A stretch of 64,000 bases of DNA, taken from positions 24,836,001 through 24,900,000 of the forward strand of contig NW_027488368.1 in assembly GCF_051014445.1 (NCBI RefSeq), given 5' to 3'. The notes beneath the pieces are model-generated. The model did not search any database. It was not told the origin of the DNA and was given only the letters and a program-made list of their open reading frames with translations. The stretch is from Colletes latitarsis. Its lineage: Eukaryota > Arthropoda > Insecta > Hymenoptera > Colletidae. Positions 39,830 through 53,200 of the stretch are shown piece after piece. Made by a program: the position numbers and the translations under genes. Position 1 is the first letter of the stretch. Every line of letters begins with the position of its first letter.

Positions 39830-41766
39830 CTTGGATCACGTAGTAGTGTGGTACCACACTGAAACAGTCCATTAAACCTGCTTGCGATCAATATTTTAGA
39901 GGATAACGCATGTTAGGTTTGGGTTAAGTCTAGGATTTGCCCTCATCAGGCTCATACTTTCGCATATTTCTCATACTTCATGGCTAGATCCTGGGCTTTC
40001 TCTGGATTGCATCACGTAGTAATGAAGTACCACACTGAAACAGTCCATTAAACCTGGTTTGGATCAATATTTTAGAGGATAACGCATGTTAGGTCTAGGT
40101 TAGGTCTGGGATTTTCACTCATCAGACTCATACTTTCGCACACTTCACATACTCGTTGAACAGATTCTGGGTTTTTTCTGGTTTGGATCACGTAGTAATG
40201 TGGTACCACACTGAAACAGTCGATTAAACCTGGTCTCGATCAATATTTTAGAGGATAACGCATGTTAGGTCTAGGTTAGGCCTGGGATTTTCACTCATCA
40301 GGCTCATACTTTCGCATTCTTCACATACTTGTTGGACGGATCCTGGGTTTTTTCTGGTTTGGATCACGTAGTAATGTGGGACCACACTGAAACAGTCAAT
40401 TAAACCTGGTTTCGATCAATATTTTAGAGGATAACGCAAGTTAGGTCTGGTATAGGTCTGGGATTTGCCCTCATCAGGCTCATACTTCCGCGTTTTTCAC
40501 ATACTTGTTGAACAGATCATGGGTTTTTTCTGGTTTGGGTCACGTAGTAATGTGGTACCACACTGAAACAGTCGATTAAACCTGGTTTCGATCAATATTT
40601 TAGAGGATAACGCAAGCTAGGTCTAGGTTAGGCCTGGGATTTTCACTGATCAGACTCATACTTTCGCATTCTTCACATACTTGTTGGACTGATCCTGGGT
40701 TTTTTCTGGTTTGGATCACGTAGTAATGTGGTACCACACTGAAACAGTCGATTAAACCTGGTTTCGATCAATATTTTAGAGGATAACGCATGTTAGGTCT
40801 AGGTTAGCCCTGGGATTTTCACTCATCAGACTCATACTTTCCCATTCTTCACATACTTGTTGTACGGATCCTGGGTTTTTTCTGGCTTGGATCACGTAGT
40901 AATGTGGGATCACACTGAAACAGTCAATTAAACCTGGTTTCGATCAATATTTTAAAGAATAATTCATGTTAGGTCTAGGTTAGTTCTGGGATTTGCTCTC
41001 ATCAGGCTCATTCTTTCGCATATTTCTCATACTTCATGGCTAGATCCTGGGCTAGTTCTGGAGTGGATCACGTAGTAAAGTGGTACCACACTGAAACATT
41101 CAATGAAACCTGGTCTGGATAAATATTTTAGAGGATAACGCATCTTAGGTCTGGGTTATGTCTAAGATTTGCCCTCATCAGGCTCACAGTTTCGCGTTTT
41201 TCACATACTTGTTGAACGGATCCTGGGTTTTTTCTGGTTTGGATCACGTAGTAATGAGGTACCACACTGAAACGGTCAATTAAACCTGGTTTCGATCAAT
41301 ATTTTAGAGGATAACGCAAGTTAGGTCTGGGATAGGTCTGGGATTTGCCCTCATCAGGCTCATACTTTCGCGTTTTTCACATACTTGTTGAACAGATCAT
41401 GGGTTTTTTCTGGTTTGGGTCACGTAGTAATGTGGTACCACACAGAAACAGACGATTAAACCTGGTTTCGATCAATATTTTAGAGGATAACGCATGTTAG
41501 GTCTAGGTTAGCCCTGGGATTTTCACTCATCAGACTCATACTTTCGCGTATTACACATACTTGTTGAACAGATCATGGGTTTTTTCTGGTTTGGATCACG
41601 TAGTAATGTGGTACCACACTGAAGCAGTCAATTACACCTGGTTTCCATCAATATCTTAGAGGACAACGCAAGTTAGGTCTGGGATATGTCTGGGATTTGC
41701 CCTCATCAGGCTCATTCTTTCGCGTCTTTCACATACTTGTTGAACAGATCCTGGGTTTTTTCTGGT
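39830..41766 (+). repeat. 11-monomer HOR block, copy 2 of 3
   Basis: This copy matches 45,990-47,926 at a constant offset of 6160 bp (35 monomers) over about 1.94 kb. Few differences were seen: cacagaaacag for cactgaaacag near 41442, ggttatg for ggttagg near 41155, and ttgaacgg for ttggactg near 41213. The match ends at 41767, where the next repeat begins with tctggtttgg instead of tctggttagg. Confidence 0.92.
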
Positions 41767-41768
41767 TT

Positions 41769-42296
41769 GGATCACGTAGTAATGAGGTACCACACTGAAA
41801 CGGTCAATTAAACCTGGTTTCGATCAATATTTTAGAGGATAACGCAAGTTAGGTCTGGGATAGGTCTGGGATTTGCCCTCATCAGGCTCATACTTTCGCG
41901 TTTTTCACATACTTGTTGAACAGATCATGGGTTTTTTCTGGTTTGGGTCACGTAGTAATGTGGTACCACACTGAAACAGACGATTAAACCTGGTTTCGAT
42001 CAATATTTTAGAGGATAACGCATGTTAGGTCTAGGTTAGCCCTGGGATTTTAACTCATCAGACTCATACTTTCGCGTATTACACATACTTGTTGAACAGA
42101 TCATGGGTTTTTTCTGGTTTGGATCACGTAGTAATGTGGTACCACACTGAAGCAGTCAATTACACCTGGTTTCCATCAATATCTTAGAGGACAACGCAAG
42201 TTAGGTCTGGGATATGTCTGGGATTTGCCCTCATCAGGCTCATTCTTTCGCGTCTTTCACATACTTGTTGAACAGATCCTGGGTTTTTTCTGGTTA
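41769..42296 (+). repeat. Tandem copy of a three-monomer unit (528 bp)
   Basis: The sequence from ggatcacgtagtaatgagg at 41241 is repeated from 41769, exactly 528 bp later. It includes the unusual monomer with cgcgtattacacatac, the gaagcagtcaattacacc monomer and the cgcgtctttcacatac monomer. Only a few bases differ (tttcactc against ttaactc). Copy 3 of the HOR block lacks this extra trimer, so it arose after the blocks split. Confidence 0.92.
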
Positions 42297-45200
42297 GGAT
42301 CACGTAGTAGTGTGGTACCACACTGAAACAGTCCATTAAACCTGGTTTGGATCAATATTTTAGAGGATAACGCATGTTAGGTCTAGGTTGGGTCTGGGAT
42401 TTTCACTCATCAGACTCATACTTTCGCACACTTCACATACTCGTTGAACAGATTCTGGGTTTTTTCTGGTTTGGATCACGTAGTAATGTGGGACCACACT
42501 GAAACAGTCAATTAAAACTGGTTTCGGTCAATATTTTAAAGAATAATTCATGTTAGGTCTAGGTTAGTTCTGGGATTTGCTCACATCAGGCTCATTCTTT
42601 CGCATATTTCTCATACTTCATGGCTAGATCCTGGGCTAGTTCTGGAGTGGATCACGTAGTAAAGTGGTACCACACTGAAACAGTCGATTAAACCTGGTCT
42701 GGATAAATATTTTAGAGGATAACGCATCTTAGGTCTGGGTTAGGTCTGGGATTTTCACTCATCAGGCTCATACTTTCGCGTTTTTCACATACTTGTTGAA
42801 CAGATCATGGGTTTTTTCTGGTTTGGGTCACGTAGTAATGTGGTACCACACTGAAACAGACGATTAAACCTGGTTTCGATCAATATTTTAGAGGATAACG
42901 CATGTTAGGTCTAGGTTAGCCCTGGGATTTTAACTCATCAGACTCATACTTTCGCGTTTTTCACATACTTGTTGAACAGATCATGGGTTTTTTCTGGTTT
43001 GGGTCACGTAGTAATGTGGTACCACACTGAAACAGTCGATTAAACCTGGTTTCGATGAATATTTTAGAGGATAACGCATGTTAGGTCTAGGTTAGCCCTG
43101 GGATTTTCACTCATCAGACTCATACTTTCGCATTCTTCACATACTTGTTGGACGGATCCTGGGTTTTTTCTGGTTTGGATCACGTAGTAATGTAGGACCA
43201 CACTGAAACAGTCAATTAAACCTGGTTTCGATCAATATTTTAGAGGATAACGCAAGTTAGGTCTGGGATAGGTCTGGGATTTGCCCTCATCAGGCTCATA
43301 CTTTCGCGTTTTTCACATACTTGTTGAACAGATCATGGGTTTTTTCTGGTTTGGGTCAGGTAGTAATGTGGTACCACACTGAAACAGTCGATTAAACCTG
43401 GTTTCGATCAATATTTTAGAGGATAACGCAAGCTAGGTCTAGGTTAGGCCTGGGATTTTCACTGATCAGACTCATACTTTCGCATTCTTCACATACTTGT
43501 TGGACTGATCCTGGGTTTTTTCTGGTTTGGATCACGTAGTAATGTGGTACCACACTGAAACAGTCGATTAAACCTGGTTTCGATCAATATTTTAGAGGAT
43601 AACGCATGTTAGGTCTAGGTTAGCCCTGGGATTTTCACTCATCAGACTCATACTTTCGCATTCTTCACATACTTGTTGAACGGATCCTGGGTTTTTTCTG
43701 GCTTGGATCACGTAGTAATGTGGGACCACACTGAAACAGTCAATTAAAACTGGTTTCGGTCAATATTTTAAAGAATAATTCATGTTAGGTCTAGGTTAGT
43801 TCTGGGATTTGCTCACATCAGGCTCATTCTTTCGCATATTTCTCATACTTCATGGCTAGATCCTGGGCTAGTTCTGGAGTGGATCACGTAGTAAAGTGGT
43901 ACCACACTGAAACATTCAATGAAACCTGGTCTGGATAAATATTTTAGAGGATAACGCATCTTAGGTCTGGGTTAGGTCTAAGATTTGCCCTCATCAGGCT
44001 CACAGTTTCGCGTTTTTCACATACTTGTTGAACGGATCCTGGGTTTCTTCTGGTTTGGATCACGTAGTAATGAGGTACCACACTGAAACGGTCAATTAAA
44101 CCTGGTTTCGATCAATATTTTAGAGGATAACGCAAGTTAGGTCTGGGATAGGTCTGGGATTTGCCCTCATCAGGCTCATACTTACGCGTTTTTCACATAC
44201 TTGTTGAACAGATCATGGGTTTTTTCTGGTTTGGATCACGTAGTAATGTGGTACCACACTGAAACAGTCAATTACACCTGGTTTCCATCAATATCTTAGA
44301 GGACAACGCAAGTTAGGTCTGGGATATGTCTGGGATTTGCCCTCATCAGGCTCATACTTTCGCGTCTTTCACATACTTGTTGAACAGATCCTGGGTTTTT
44401 TCTGGTTTGGATCACGTAGTAGTGTGGTACCACACTGAAACAGTCAATTACACCTGGTTTCGATCAATATTTTAGAGTATAACTCATGTTAGGTCTAGGT
44501 TAGGCCCGGGATTTTCACTCATCAGGCTCATACTTTCGCGTTTTTCGCATACTTGTTGAACAGATCCTGGGTTTTTTCTGGTTTGGATCACGTAGTAGTG
44601 TGGTACCACACTGAAACAGTCCATTAAACCTGGTTTGGATGAATATTTTAGAGGATAACGCATGTTAGGTCTAGGTTAGGTCTAGGATTTGCCCTCATCA
44701 GGCTCTTACTTTCGCATATTTCTCATACTTCATGGCTAGATCCTGGGCTTTTTCTGGATTGCATCACGTAGTAATGTAGTACCACACTGAAACAGTCAGT
44801 GAAACCTGGTTTCCATCAATATTTTAGAGGACAACGCAAGTTAGGTCTAGGTAAGGCCTGAGATTTTCACTGATCAGACTCATACTTTCGCATCCTTCAC
44901 ATACTTGTTGCATGGATCCTGGGCTTTTTCTGGTTTGGATCACGTAGTAATGTGGTACCACACTGAAACTGTCAATTAAACCTGGTTTCGATCAATATTT
45001 TAAAGGATAACGCAAGTTAGGTCTGGGATAGGTCTGGGATTTGCCCTCATCAGGCTCATACTTTCGCGTTTTTCAGATACTTGTTGAACAGATCATGGGA
45101 TTTTTCTGGTTTGGGTCACTTAGTAGTGTGATACCACACTGAAACAGTCGATTAAACCTGGTTTCGATCAATATTTTAAAGAATAATTCATGTTAGGTCT

Positions 45201-45989
45201 AGGTTAGTTCTGGGATTTGCTCTCATCAGGCTCATTCTTTCGCATATTTCTCATACTTCATGGCTAGATCCTGGGCTAGTTCTGGAGTGGATCACGTAGT
45301 AAAGTGGTACCACACTGAAACATTCAATGAAACCTGGTCTGGATAAATATTTTAGAGGATAACGCATCTTAGGTCTGGGTTAGGTCTAAGATTTGCCCTC
45401 ATCAGGCTCACAGTTTTGCGTTTTTCACATACTTGTTGAACGGATCCTGGGTTTTTTCTGGTTTGGATCACGTAGTAATGAGGTACCACACTGAAACGGT
45501 CAATTAAACCTGGTTTCGATCAATATTTTAGAGGATAACGCATGTTAGGTCTAGGTTAGGTCTGGGATTTTCACTCATCAGACTCATACTTTCGCACACT
45601 TCACATACTCGTTGAACAGATTCTGGGTTTTTTCTGGTTTGGATCACGTAGTAATGTGGTACCACACTGAAACAGTCGATGAAACCTGGTCTCGATCAAT
45701 ATTTTAGAGGATAACGCATGTTAGGTCTAGGTTAGGCCTGGGATTTTCACTCATCAGACTCATACTTTCGCACACTTCACATACTCGTTGAACAGATTCT
45801 GGGTTTTTTCTGGTTTGGATCACGTAGTAATGTGGTACCACACTGAAACAGTCGATTAAACCTGGTTTCCATCAATATCTTAGAGGACAACGCAAGCTAG
45901 GTCTGGAATAGGTCTTGGACTTGCCCTCACCAGGCTCATACTTTCGCGTTTTTCACATACTTGTTGAAAAGATCCTGGGTTTTTTCTGG
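42297..45989 (+). repeat. Contracted HOR domain
   Basis: The gctagttctggagtgg anchor lies at 42635, 43867 and 45275, that is 7 and then 8 monomers apart instead of 10. Monomers 42.29-42.48 kb match 47.92-48.11 kb (offset 5632, 32 monomers) and then jump. About 43.13-44.33 kb matches 48.23-49.43 kb at exactly 5104 bp (29 monomers), including the private gggtcaggtag and cttacgcg variants. Confidence 0.88.
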
Positions 45990-47926
45990 TTTGGATCACG
46001 TAGTAGTGTGGTACCACACTGAAACAGTCCATTAAACCTGCTTGCGATCAATATTTTAGAGGATAACGCATGTTAGGTTTGGGTTAAGTCTAGGATTTGC
46101 CCTCATCAGGCTCATACTTTCGCATATTTCTCATACTTCATGGCTAGATCCTGGGCTTTCTCTGGATTGCATCACGTAGTAATGAAGTACCACACTGAAA
46201 CAGTCGATTAAACCTGGTTTGGATCAATATTTTAGAGGATAACGCATGTTAGGTCTAGGTTAGGTCTGGGATTTTCACTCATCAGACTCATACTTTCGCA
46301 CACTTCACATACTCGTTGAACAGATTCTGGGTTTTTTCTGGTTTGGATCACGTAGTAATGTGGTACCACACTGAAACAGTCGATTAGACCTGGTCTCGAT
46401 CAATATTTTAGAGGATAACGCATGTTAGGTCTAGGTTAGGCCTGGGATTTTCACTCATCAGGCTCATACTTTCGCATTCTTCACATACTTGTTGGACGGA
46501 TCCTGGGTTTTTTCTGGTTTGGATCACGTTGTAATGTGGGACCACACTGAAACAGTCAATTAAACCTGGTTTCGATCAATATTTTAGAGGATAACGCAAG
46601 TTAGGTCTGGGATAGGTCTGGGATTTGCCCTCATCAGGCTCATACTTTCGCGTTTTTCACATACTTGTTGAACAGATCATGGGTTTTTTCTGGTTTGGGT
46701 CACGTAGTAATGTGGTACCACACTGAAACAGTCGATTAAACCTGGTTTCGATCAATATTTTAGAGGATAACGCAAGCTAGGTCTAGGTTAGGCCTGGGAT
46801 TTTCACTGATCAGACTCATACTTTCGCATTCTTCACATACTTGTTGGACTGATCCTGGGTTTTTTCTGGTTTGGATCACGTAGTAATGTGGTACCACACT
46901 GAAACAGTCGATTAAACCTGGTTTCGATCAATATTTTAGAGGATAACGCATGTTAGGTCTAGGTTAGCCCTGGGATTTTCACTCATCAGACTCATACTTT
47001 CCCATTCTTCACATACTTGTTGTACGGATCCTGGGTTTTTTCTGGCTTGGATCACGTAGTAATGTGGGATCACACTGAAACAGTCAATTAAACCTGGTTT
47101 CGATCAATATTTTAAAGAATAATTCATGTTAGGTCTAGGTTAGTTCTGGGATTTGCTCTCATCAGGCTCATTCTTTCGCATATTTCTCATACTTCATGGC
47201 TAGATCCTGGGCTAGTTCTGGAGTGGATCACGTAGTAAAGTGGTACCACACTGAAACATTCAATGAAACCTGGTGTGGATAAATATTTTAGAGGATAACG
47301 CATCTCAGGTCTGGGTTAGGTCTAAGATTTGCCCTCATCAGGCTCACAGTTTCGCGTTTTTCACATACTTGTTGGACTGATCCTGGGTTTTTTCTGGTTT
47401 GGATCACGTAGTAATGAGGTACCACACTGAAACGGTCAATTAAACCTGGTTTCGATCAATATTTTAGAGGATAACGCAAGTTAGGTCTGGGATAGGTCTG
47501 GGATTTGCCCTCATCAGGCTCATACTTTCGCGTTTTTCACATACTTGTTGAACAGATCATGGGTTTTTTCTGGTTTGGGTCACGTAGTAATGTGGTACCA
47601 CACTGAAACAGACGATTAAACCTGGTTTCGATCAATATTTTAGAGGATAACGCATGTTAGGTCTAGGTTAGCCCTGGGATTTTCACTCATCAGACTCATA
47701 CTTTCGCGTATTACACATACTTGTTGAACAGATCATGGGTTTTTTCTGGTTTGGATCACGTAGTAATGTGGTACCACACTGAAGCAGTCAATTACACCTG
47801 GTTTCCATCAATATCTTAGAGGACAACGCAAGTTAGGTCTGGGATATGTCTGGGATTTGCCCTCATCAGGCTCATTCTTTCGCGTCTTTCACATACTTGT
47901 TGAACAGATCCTGGGTTTTTTCTGGT
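45990..47926 (+). repeat. 11-monomer HOR block, copy 3 of 3
   Basis: This is the third copy of the block at 36.3 and 39.8 kb. It contains the gctagttctggagtgg anchor at 47211, exactly 6160 bp after 41051, and tttcccattcttc at 47001. It is preceded by ttgaaaagatcctggg, a variant also found near 38750. Confidence 0.9.
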
Positions 47927-49459
47927 TAGGATCACGTAGTAGTGTGGTACCACACTGAAACAGTCCATTAAACCTGGTTTGGATCAATATTTTAGAGGAT
48001 AACGCATGTTAGGTCTAGGTTAGGTCTGGGATTTTCACTCATCAGACTCATACTTTCGCACACTTCACATACTCGTTGAACAGATTCTGGGTTTTTTCTG
48101 GTTTGGATCACGTAGTAATGTGGTACCACACTGAAACAGTCGATTAAACCTGGTCTCGATCAATATTTTAGAGGATAACGCATGTTAGGTCTAGGTTAGG
48201 CCTGGGATTTTCACTCATCAGGCTCATACTTTCGCATTCTTCACATACTTGTTGGACGGATCCTGGGTTTTTTCTGGTTTGGATCACGTAGTAATGTAGG
48301 ACCACACTGAAACAGTCAATTAAACCTGGTTTCGATCAATATTTTAGAGGATAACGCAAGTTAGGTCTGGGATAGGTCTGGGATTTGCCCTCATCAGGCT
48401 CATACTTTCGCGTTTTTCACATACTTGTTGAACAGATCATGGGTTTTTTCTGGTTTGGGTCAGGTAGTAATGTGGTACCACACTGAAACAGTCGATTAAA
48501 CCTGGTTTCGATCAATATTTTAGAGGATAACGCAAGCTAGGTCTAGGTTAGGCCTGGGATTTTCACTGATCAGACTCATACTTTCGCATTCTTCACATAC
48601 TTGTTGGACTGATCCTGGGTTTTTTCTGGTTTGGATCACGTAGTAATGTGGTACCACACTGAAACAGTCGATTAAACCTGGTTTCGATCAATATTTTAGA
48701 GGATAACGCATGTTAGGTCTAGGTTAGCCCTGGGATTTTCACTCATCAGACTCATACTTTCGCATTCTTCACATACTTGTTGAACGGATCCTGGGTTTTT
48801 TCTGGCTTGGATCACGTAGTAATGTGGGACCACACTGAAACAGTCAATTAAAACTGGTTTCGATCAATATTTTAAAGAATAATTCATGTTAGGTCTAGGT
48901 TAGTTCTGGGATTTGCTCTCATCAGGCTCATTCTTTCGCATATTTCTCATACTTCATGGCTAGATCCTGGGCTAGTTCTGGAGTGGATCACGTAGTAAAG
49001 TGGTACCACACTGAAACATTCAATGAAACCTGGTCTGGATAAATATTTTAGAGGATAACGCATCTTAGGTCTGGGTTAGGTCTAAGATTTGCCCTCATCA
49101 GGCTCACAGTTTCGCGTTTTTCACATACTTGTTGAACGGATCCTGGGTTTTTTCTGGTTTGGATCACGTAGTAATGAGGTACCACACTGAAACGGTCAAT
49201 TAAACCTGGTTTCGATCAATATTTTAGAGGATAACGCAAGTTAGGTCTGGGATAGGTCTGGGATTTGCCCTCATCAGGCTCATACTTACGCGTTTTTCAC
49301 ATACTTGTTGAACAGATCATGGGTTTTTTCTGGTTTGGATCACGTAGTAATGTGGTACCACACTGAAACAGTCAATTACACCTGGTTTCCATCAATATCT
49401 TAGAGGACAACGCAAGTTAGGTCTGGGATATGTCTGGGATTTGACCTGATCAGACCCAT
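47927..49459 (+). repeat. HOR segment paired with 43.1-44.3 kb
   Basis: Monomers from about 48.23 kb to 49.43 kb repeat 43.13-44.33 kb at an exact 5104-bp offset. Shared rare marks are tgtaggaccac (48295), ttgggtcagg (48455) and cttacgcg (49285). The next anchor gctagttctggagtgg is at 48971, 10 monomers after 47211. Confidence 0.9.
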
Positions 49460-50539
49460 ACTTTCGCACACTTCACATACTCGTTGAACAGATCCTGGGT
49501 TATTGTCTGGTTTGGATCACATAGTAATGTGGTACCACACTGAAACAGTCGATTAAACCAGGTTTCGATCAATATTTTAGAGTATAACTCATGTTAGGTC
49601 TAGGTTAGGCCCGGGATTTTCACTCATCAGGCTCATACTTTCGCGTTTTTCACATACTTGTTGAACAGATCCTGGGTTTTTTCTGGTTTGGATCACGTGG
49701 CAGTGTGGTACCACACTGAAACAGTCCATTAAACCTTGTTTGGATCAATATTTTAGGGGATAACGCATGTTAGGTCTAGGTTAGTTCTGGGATTTTCACT
49801 CATCAGACTCATACTTTCGCATTCTTCACATACTTGTCGAGCGGATCCTGGGTTTTTTCTGGTTTGGATCACGTAGTAATGTGGTACCACACTGAAACAG
49901 TCGATTAAACCAGGTTTCGATCAATATTTTGGAGGATAACGCATGTTAGGTCTAGGTTAGGCCTGGGATTTTCACTCATCAGACTCATACTTTCGCATTC
50001 TTCACATACTTGTTGAACGGATCCTGGGTTTTTTCTGGTTTGGATCACGTAGTAGTGTGGTACCACACTGAAACAGTCCATTAAACCTGGTTTGGATCAA
50101 TATTTTAGAGGATACCGCATGTTAGGTCTAGGTTAGGTCTGGGATTTTCACTCATCAGACTCATACTTTCGCATTCTTCACATACTTGTTGAACTGATCC
50201 AAGGTTTTTTCTGGTTTGGATCACGTACTAATGTGGTACCACGCTGAAACAGTCAATTAAACCTGGTTTCGATCAATATTTTAGAGGATAGCGCAAGTTA
50301 GGTCTGGGATAGGTCTAGGATTTGCCCTCATCAGGCTCTTACTTTCGCATACTTCTCATACTTCATGGCTAGATCCTGGGCTATTTCTGGATTGGATCAC
50401 GTAGTAAAGTGGTACCACACTGATACATTCAATGAAACCTGGTCTGGATAAATATTTTAGAGGATAACGCATCTTAGGTCTGGGTTAGGTCTATGATTTG
50501 CCCTCATCAGGCTCACAGTTTCGCGTTTTTCGCATACTT
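49460..50539 (+). repeat. 1.1-kb segment related to 58.95-60.0 kb
   Basis: Shared marks in order are gttattgtctgg (49500 and 59003), cacgtgg(c/t)agtgtgg, aaaccttgtttgg, gatccaagg, cgtactaat and ctcttactttcgcatactt. The offset is about 9503 bp, 54 monomers less 1 bp. It links the central and the right-hand HOR domains. Confidence 0.82.
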
Positions 50540-53200
50540 GTGGAACAGATCATGGGTTTTTTCTGGTCTGGGTCACGTAGTAGTGTGATGCCACACTGAA
50601 ACAGTCGATTAAACCAGGTTTCGATCAATATTTTAGAGTATAACTCATGTTAGGTCTAGGTTAGGCCTGGGACTTTCACTGATCAGACTCATACTTTCGC
50701 ATTCTTCACATACTTGTAAACGGATCCTGGGTTTTTTCTGGTTTGGATCACGTAGTAATGTGGTACCACACTGAAACAGTCGATTAAACCTGGTTTCGAT
50801 CAATATTTTAGAGGATAACGCAAGTTAAGTCTGGGATTGGGCTGGGATTTGATCTCATCAGACTCATACTTTCGCACACTTCACATACTCGTTGAACAGA
50901 TCCAGGGTTATTTTCTGGGTTGCATCACGTAGTAATGTAGTACCACAATGAAACAGTCAATGAAACCTGGTTTCCATCAATATTTTAGAGGGCAACGCAA
51001 GTTAGGTCCAGGTTAGGTCTAGGATTTGCTCTCATCAGGCTCATTCTTTCGCATATTTCTCATACTTGATGGCTAGATCCTGGGCTATTTCTGGATTGCA
51101 TCACGTAGTAATGTAGTACCACACTGAAACAGTCAATGAAACCTGGTTTCCATCAATATTTTAGAGGACAACGCAAGTTAGGTCTAGGTAAGGCCTGAGA
51201 TTTTCACTGATCAGACTCATACTTTCGCATCCTTCACATACTTGTTGAACGGATCCTGGGTTTTTTCTGGTTTGGATCACGTAGTAATGTGGTACCATAC
51301 TGAAACGGTCAATTAAACCTGATCTTGATAAATATTTGAGAGGATAACGCATGTTAGGTTTGGGTTAAGTCTAGGATTTGCCCTCATCAGGCTCATACTT
51401 TCGCATATTTCTCATACTTGATGGCTAGATCCTGGGCTGTTGCTGAATTGTATCACGTAGTAATGTGGTACCACGCTGAAACAGTCAATTAAACCTGGTT
51501 TCGATCAATATTTTAGAGGATAACGCATGTTAGGTCTGGCATAGGTCTGGGATTCGCCCTCATCAGACTCATACTATCGCGTTTTTCACATACTTCTTGA
51601 CCTGATCGAGGGTTTTTTCTGCTTTGGATCACGTAGTAAAGTGGTACCACACTGAAACAGTCCATTAAACCTGGTTTGGATCAATATTTTAGAGGATAAC
51701 GCATGTTAGGTCTAGGTTAGCCCTGGGATTATCACTCATCAGACTCATATTTTCGCATTCTTCACATACTTGTTGAACGGATCCTGGGTTTTTTCTGGTT
51801 TGGATCACGTAGTAATGTGGTACCACACTGAAACAGTCGATTAAACCCGGTCTCGATCAATATTTTAGAGGATAACGCAAGTTTGGTCAGGCATAGGTCT
51901 GGGATTCGCCCTCATCAGACTCATACTATCGCGTTTTTCACATACTTGTTGACCTGATCGAGGGTTTTTTCTGCTTTGGATCACGTAGTAAAGTGGTACC
52001 ACACTGAAACTGTCCATTAAACCTGGTTTGGATCAATATTTTAGAGGATAACGCATGTTAGGTCTAGGTTAGCCCTGGGATTATCACTCATCAGACTCAT
52101 ATTTTCGCATTCTTCACATACTTGTTGAACGGATCCTGGGTTTTTTCTGGTTTGGATCACGTAGTAATGTGGTACCACACTGAAACAGTCGATTAAACCT
52201 GGTCTCGATCAATATTTTAGAGGATAACGCATGTTAGGTCTAGGTTAGCCCTGGGATTATCACTCATCAGACTCATACTTTCGCATTCTTCACATACTTG
52301 TTGAACGGATCCTGGGTTTTTTCTGGTTTGGTTCATGTAGTAATGTGGTACCACACTGAAATATTCAATTAAACCTGATCTTGATAAATATTTGAGAGGA
52401 TAACGCATGTTAGGTTTGGGTTAAGTCTAGGATTTGCCCTTATCAGGCTCATACTTTCGCATATTTCTCATACTTCATGGGCTAGATCCTGGGCTTTCAA
52501 TGTATTGCATCAGGTAGTAATGAAGTACAACACTGAAACAGTCAATTAAACCTGGTTTCCATCAATATCTTAGAGGACAACGCAAGTTAGGTCTGGGATA
52601 GGTCTGGGACTTGCCCTCATCAGGCTCATACTTTCGCGTTTTTCACATACTTGTTGAACAGATCCTGGGTTTTTTCTGGTTTGGATCACGTAGTAGTGTG
52701 GTACCACACTGAAACAGTCCATTAAACCTGCTTGCGATCAATATTTTAGAGGATAACGCATGTTAGGTCTGGGTTAGGTCTAGGATTTGCCCTCATCGGG
52801 CACATTCTTTCGCATATTTCTCAAACTTGATGGCTAGATCCTGGGCTTTTTCTGGATTGCATCACGTAGTAATGTGGTACCACACTGAAACATTCAATTA
52901 AACCTGGTCTTGATTAATATTTTAGAGGATAACGCCTGTTAGGTCTGGGTTTGGTCTAGGATTTGCCCTCATCAGGCTCACACTTTCGCATATTTCTCAT
53001 ACTTCATGGCTAGATCCTTTGCTTTTTCTGGATTGTATCACGTAGTAATGAAGTACAACACTGAAACAGTCAATTAAACCTGGTTTCCATCAATATCTTA
53101 GAGGACAACGCAAGCTAGGTCTGGGATAGGTCTTGGACTTGCCCTCACCAGGCTCATACTTTCGCGTTTTTCACATACTTGTTGAACAGATCCTGGGTTT
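50540..53200 (+). repeat. 2.7-kb mosaic, partner of 34.35-36.3 kb
   Basis: It follows the order of 34.35-36.3 kb with about four extra monomers. Part of the extra length is a two-monomer repeat: tcatactatcgcg recurs with actatcgcg at 51573 and 51925, exactly 352 bp apart, each time followed by the C/E chimera segment gacctgatcgaggg. The bases from 52497 (tcaatgtattgcatcagg) are an unusually divergent B2 copy. Confidence 0.83.

Noticed and set aside
52480..52530. Possible foreign insertion near 52497 (tcaatgtattgcatcagg)
   Set aside because: It aligns with the B2 sequence tctctggattgcatcacg over its whole length with a few substitutions and one extra g (catgggctag). It is a divergent monomer, not an insertion.
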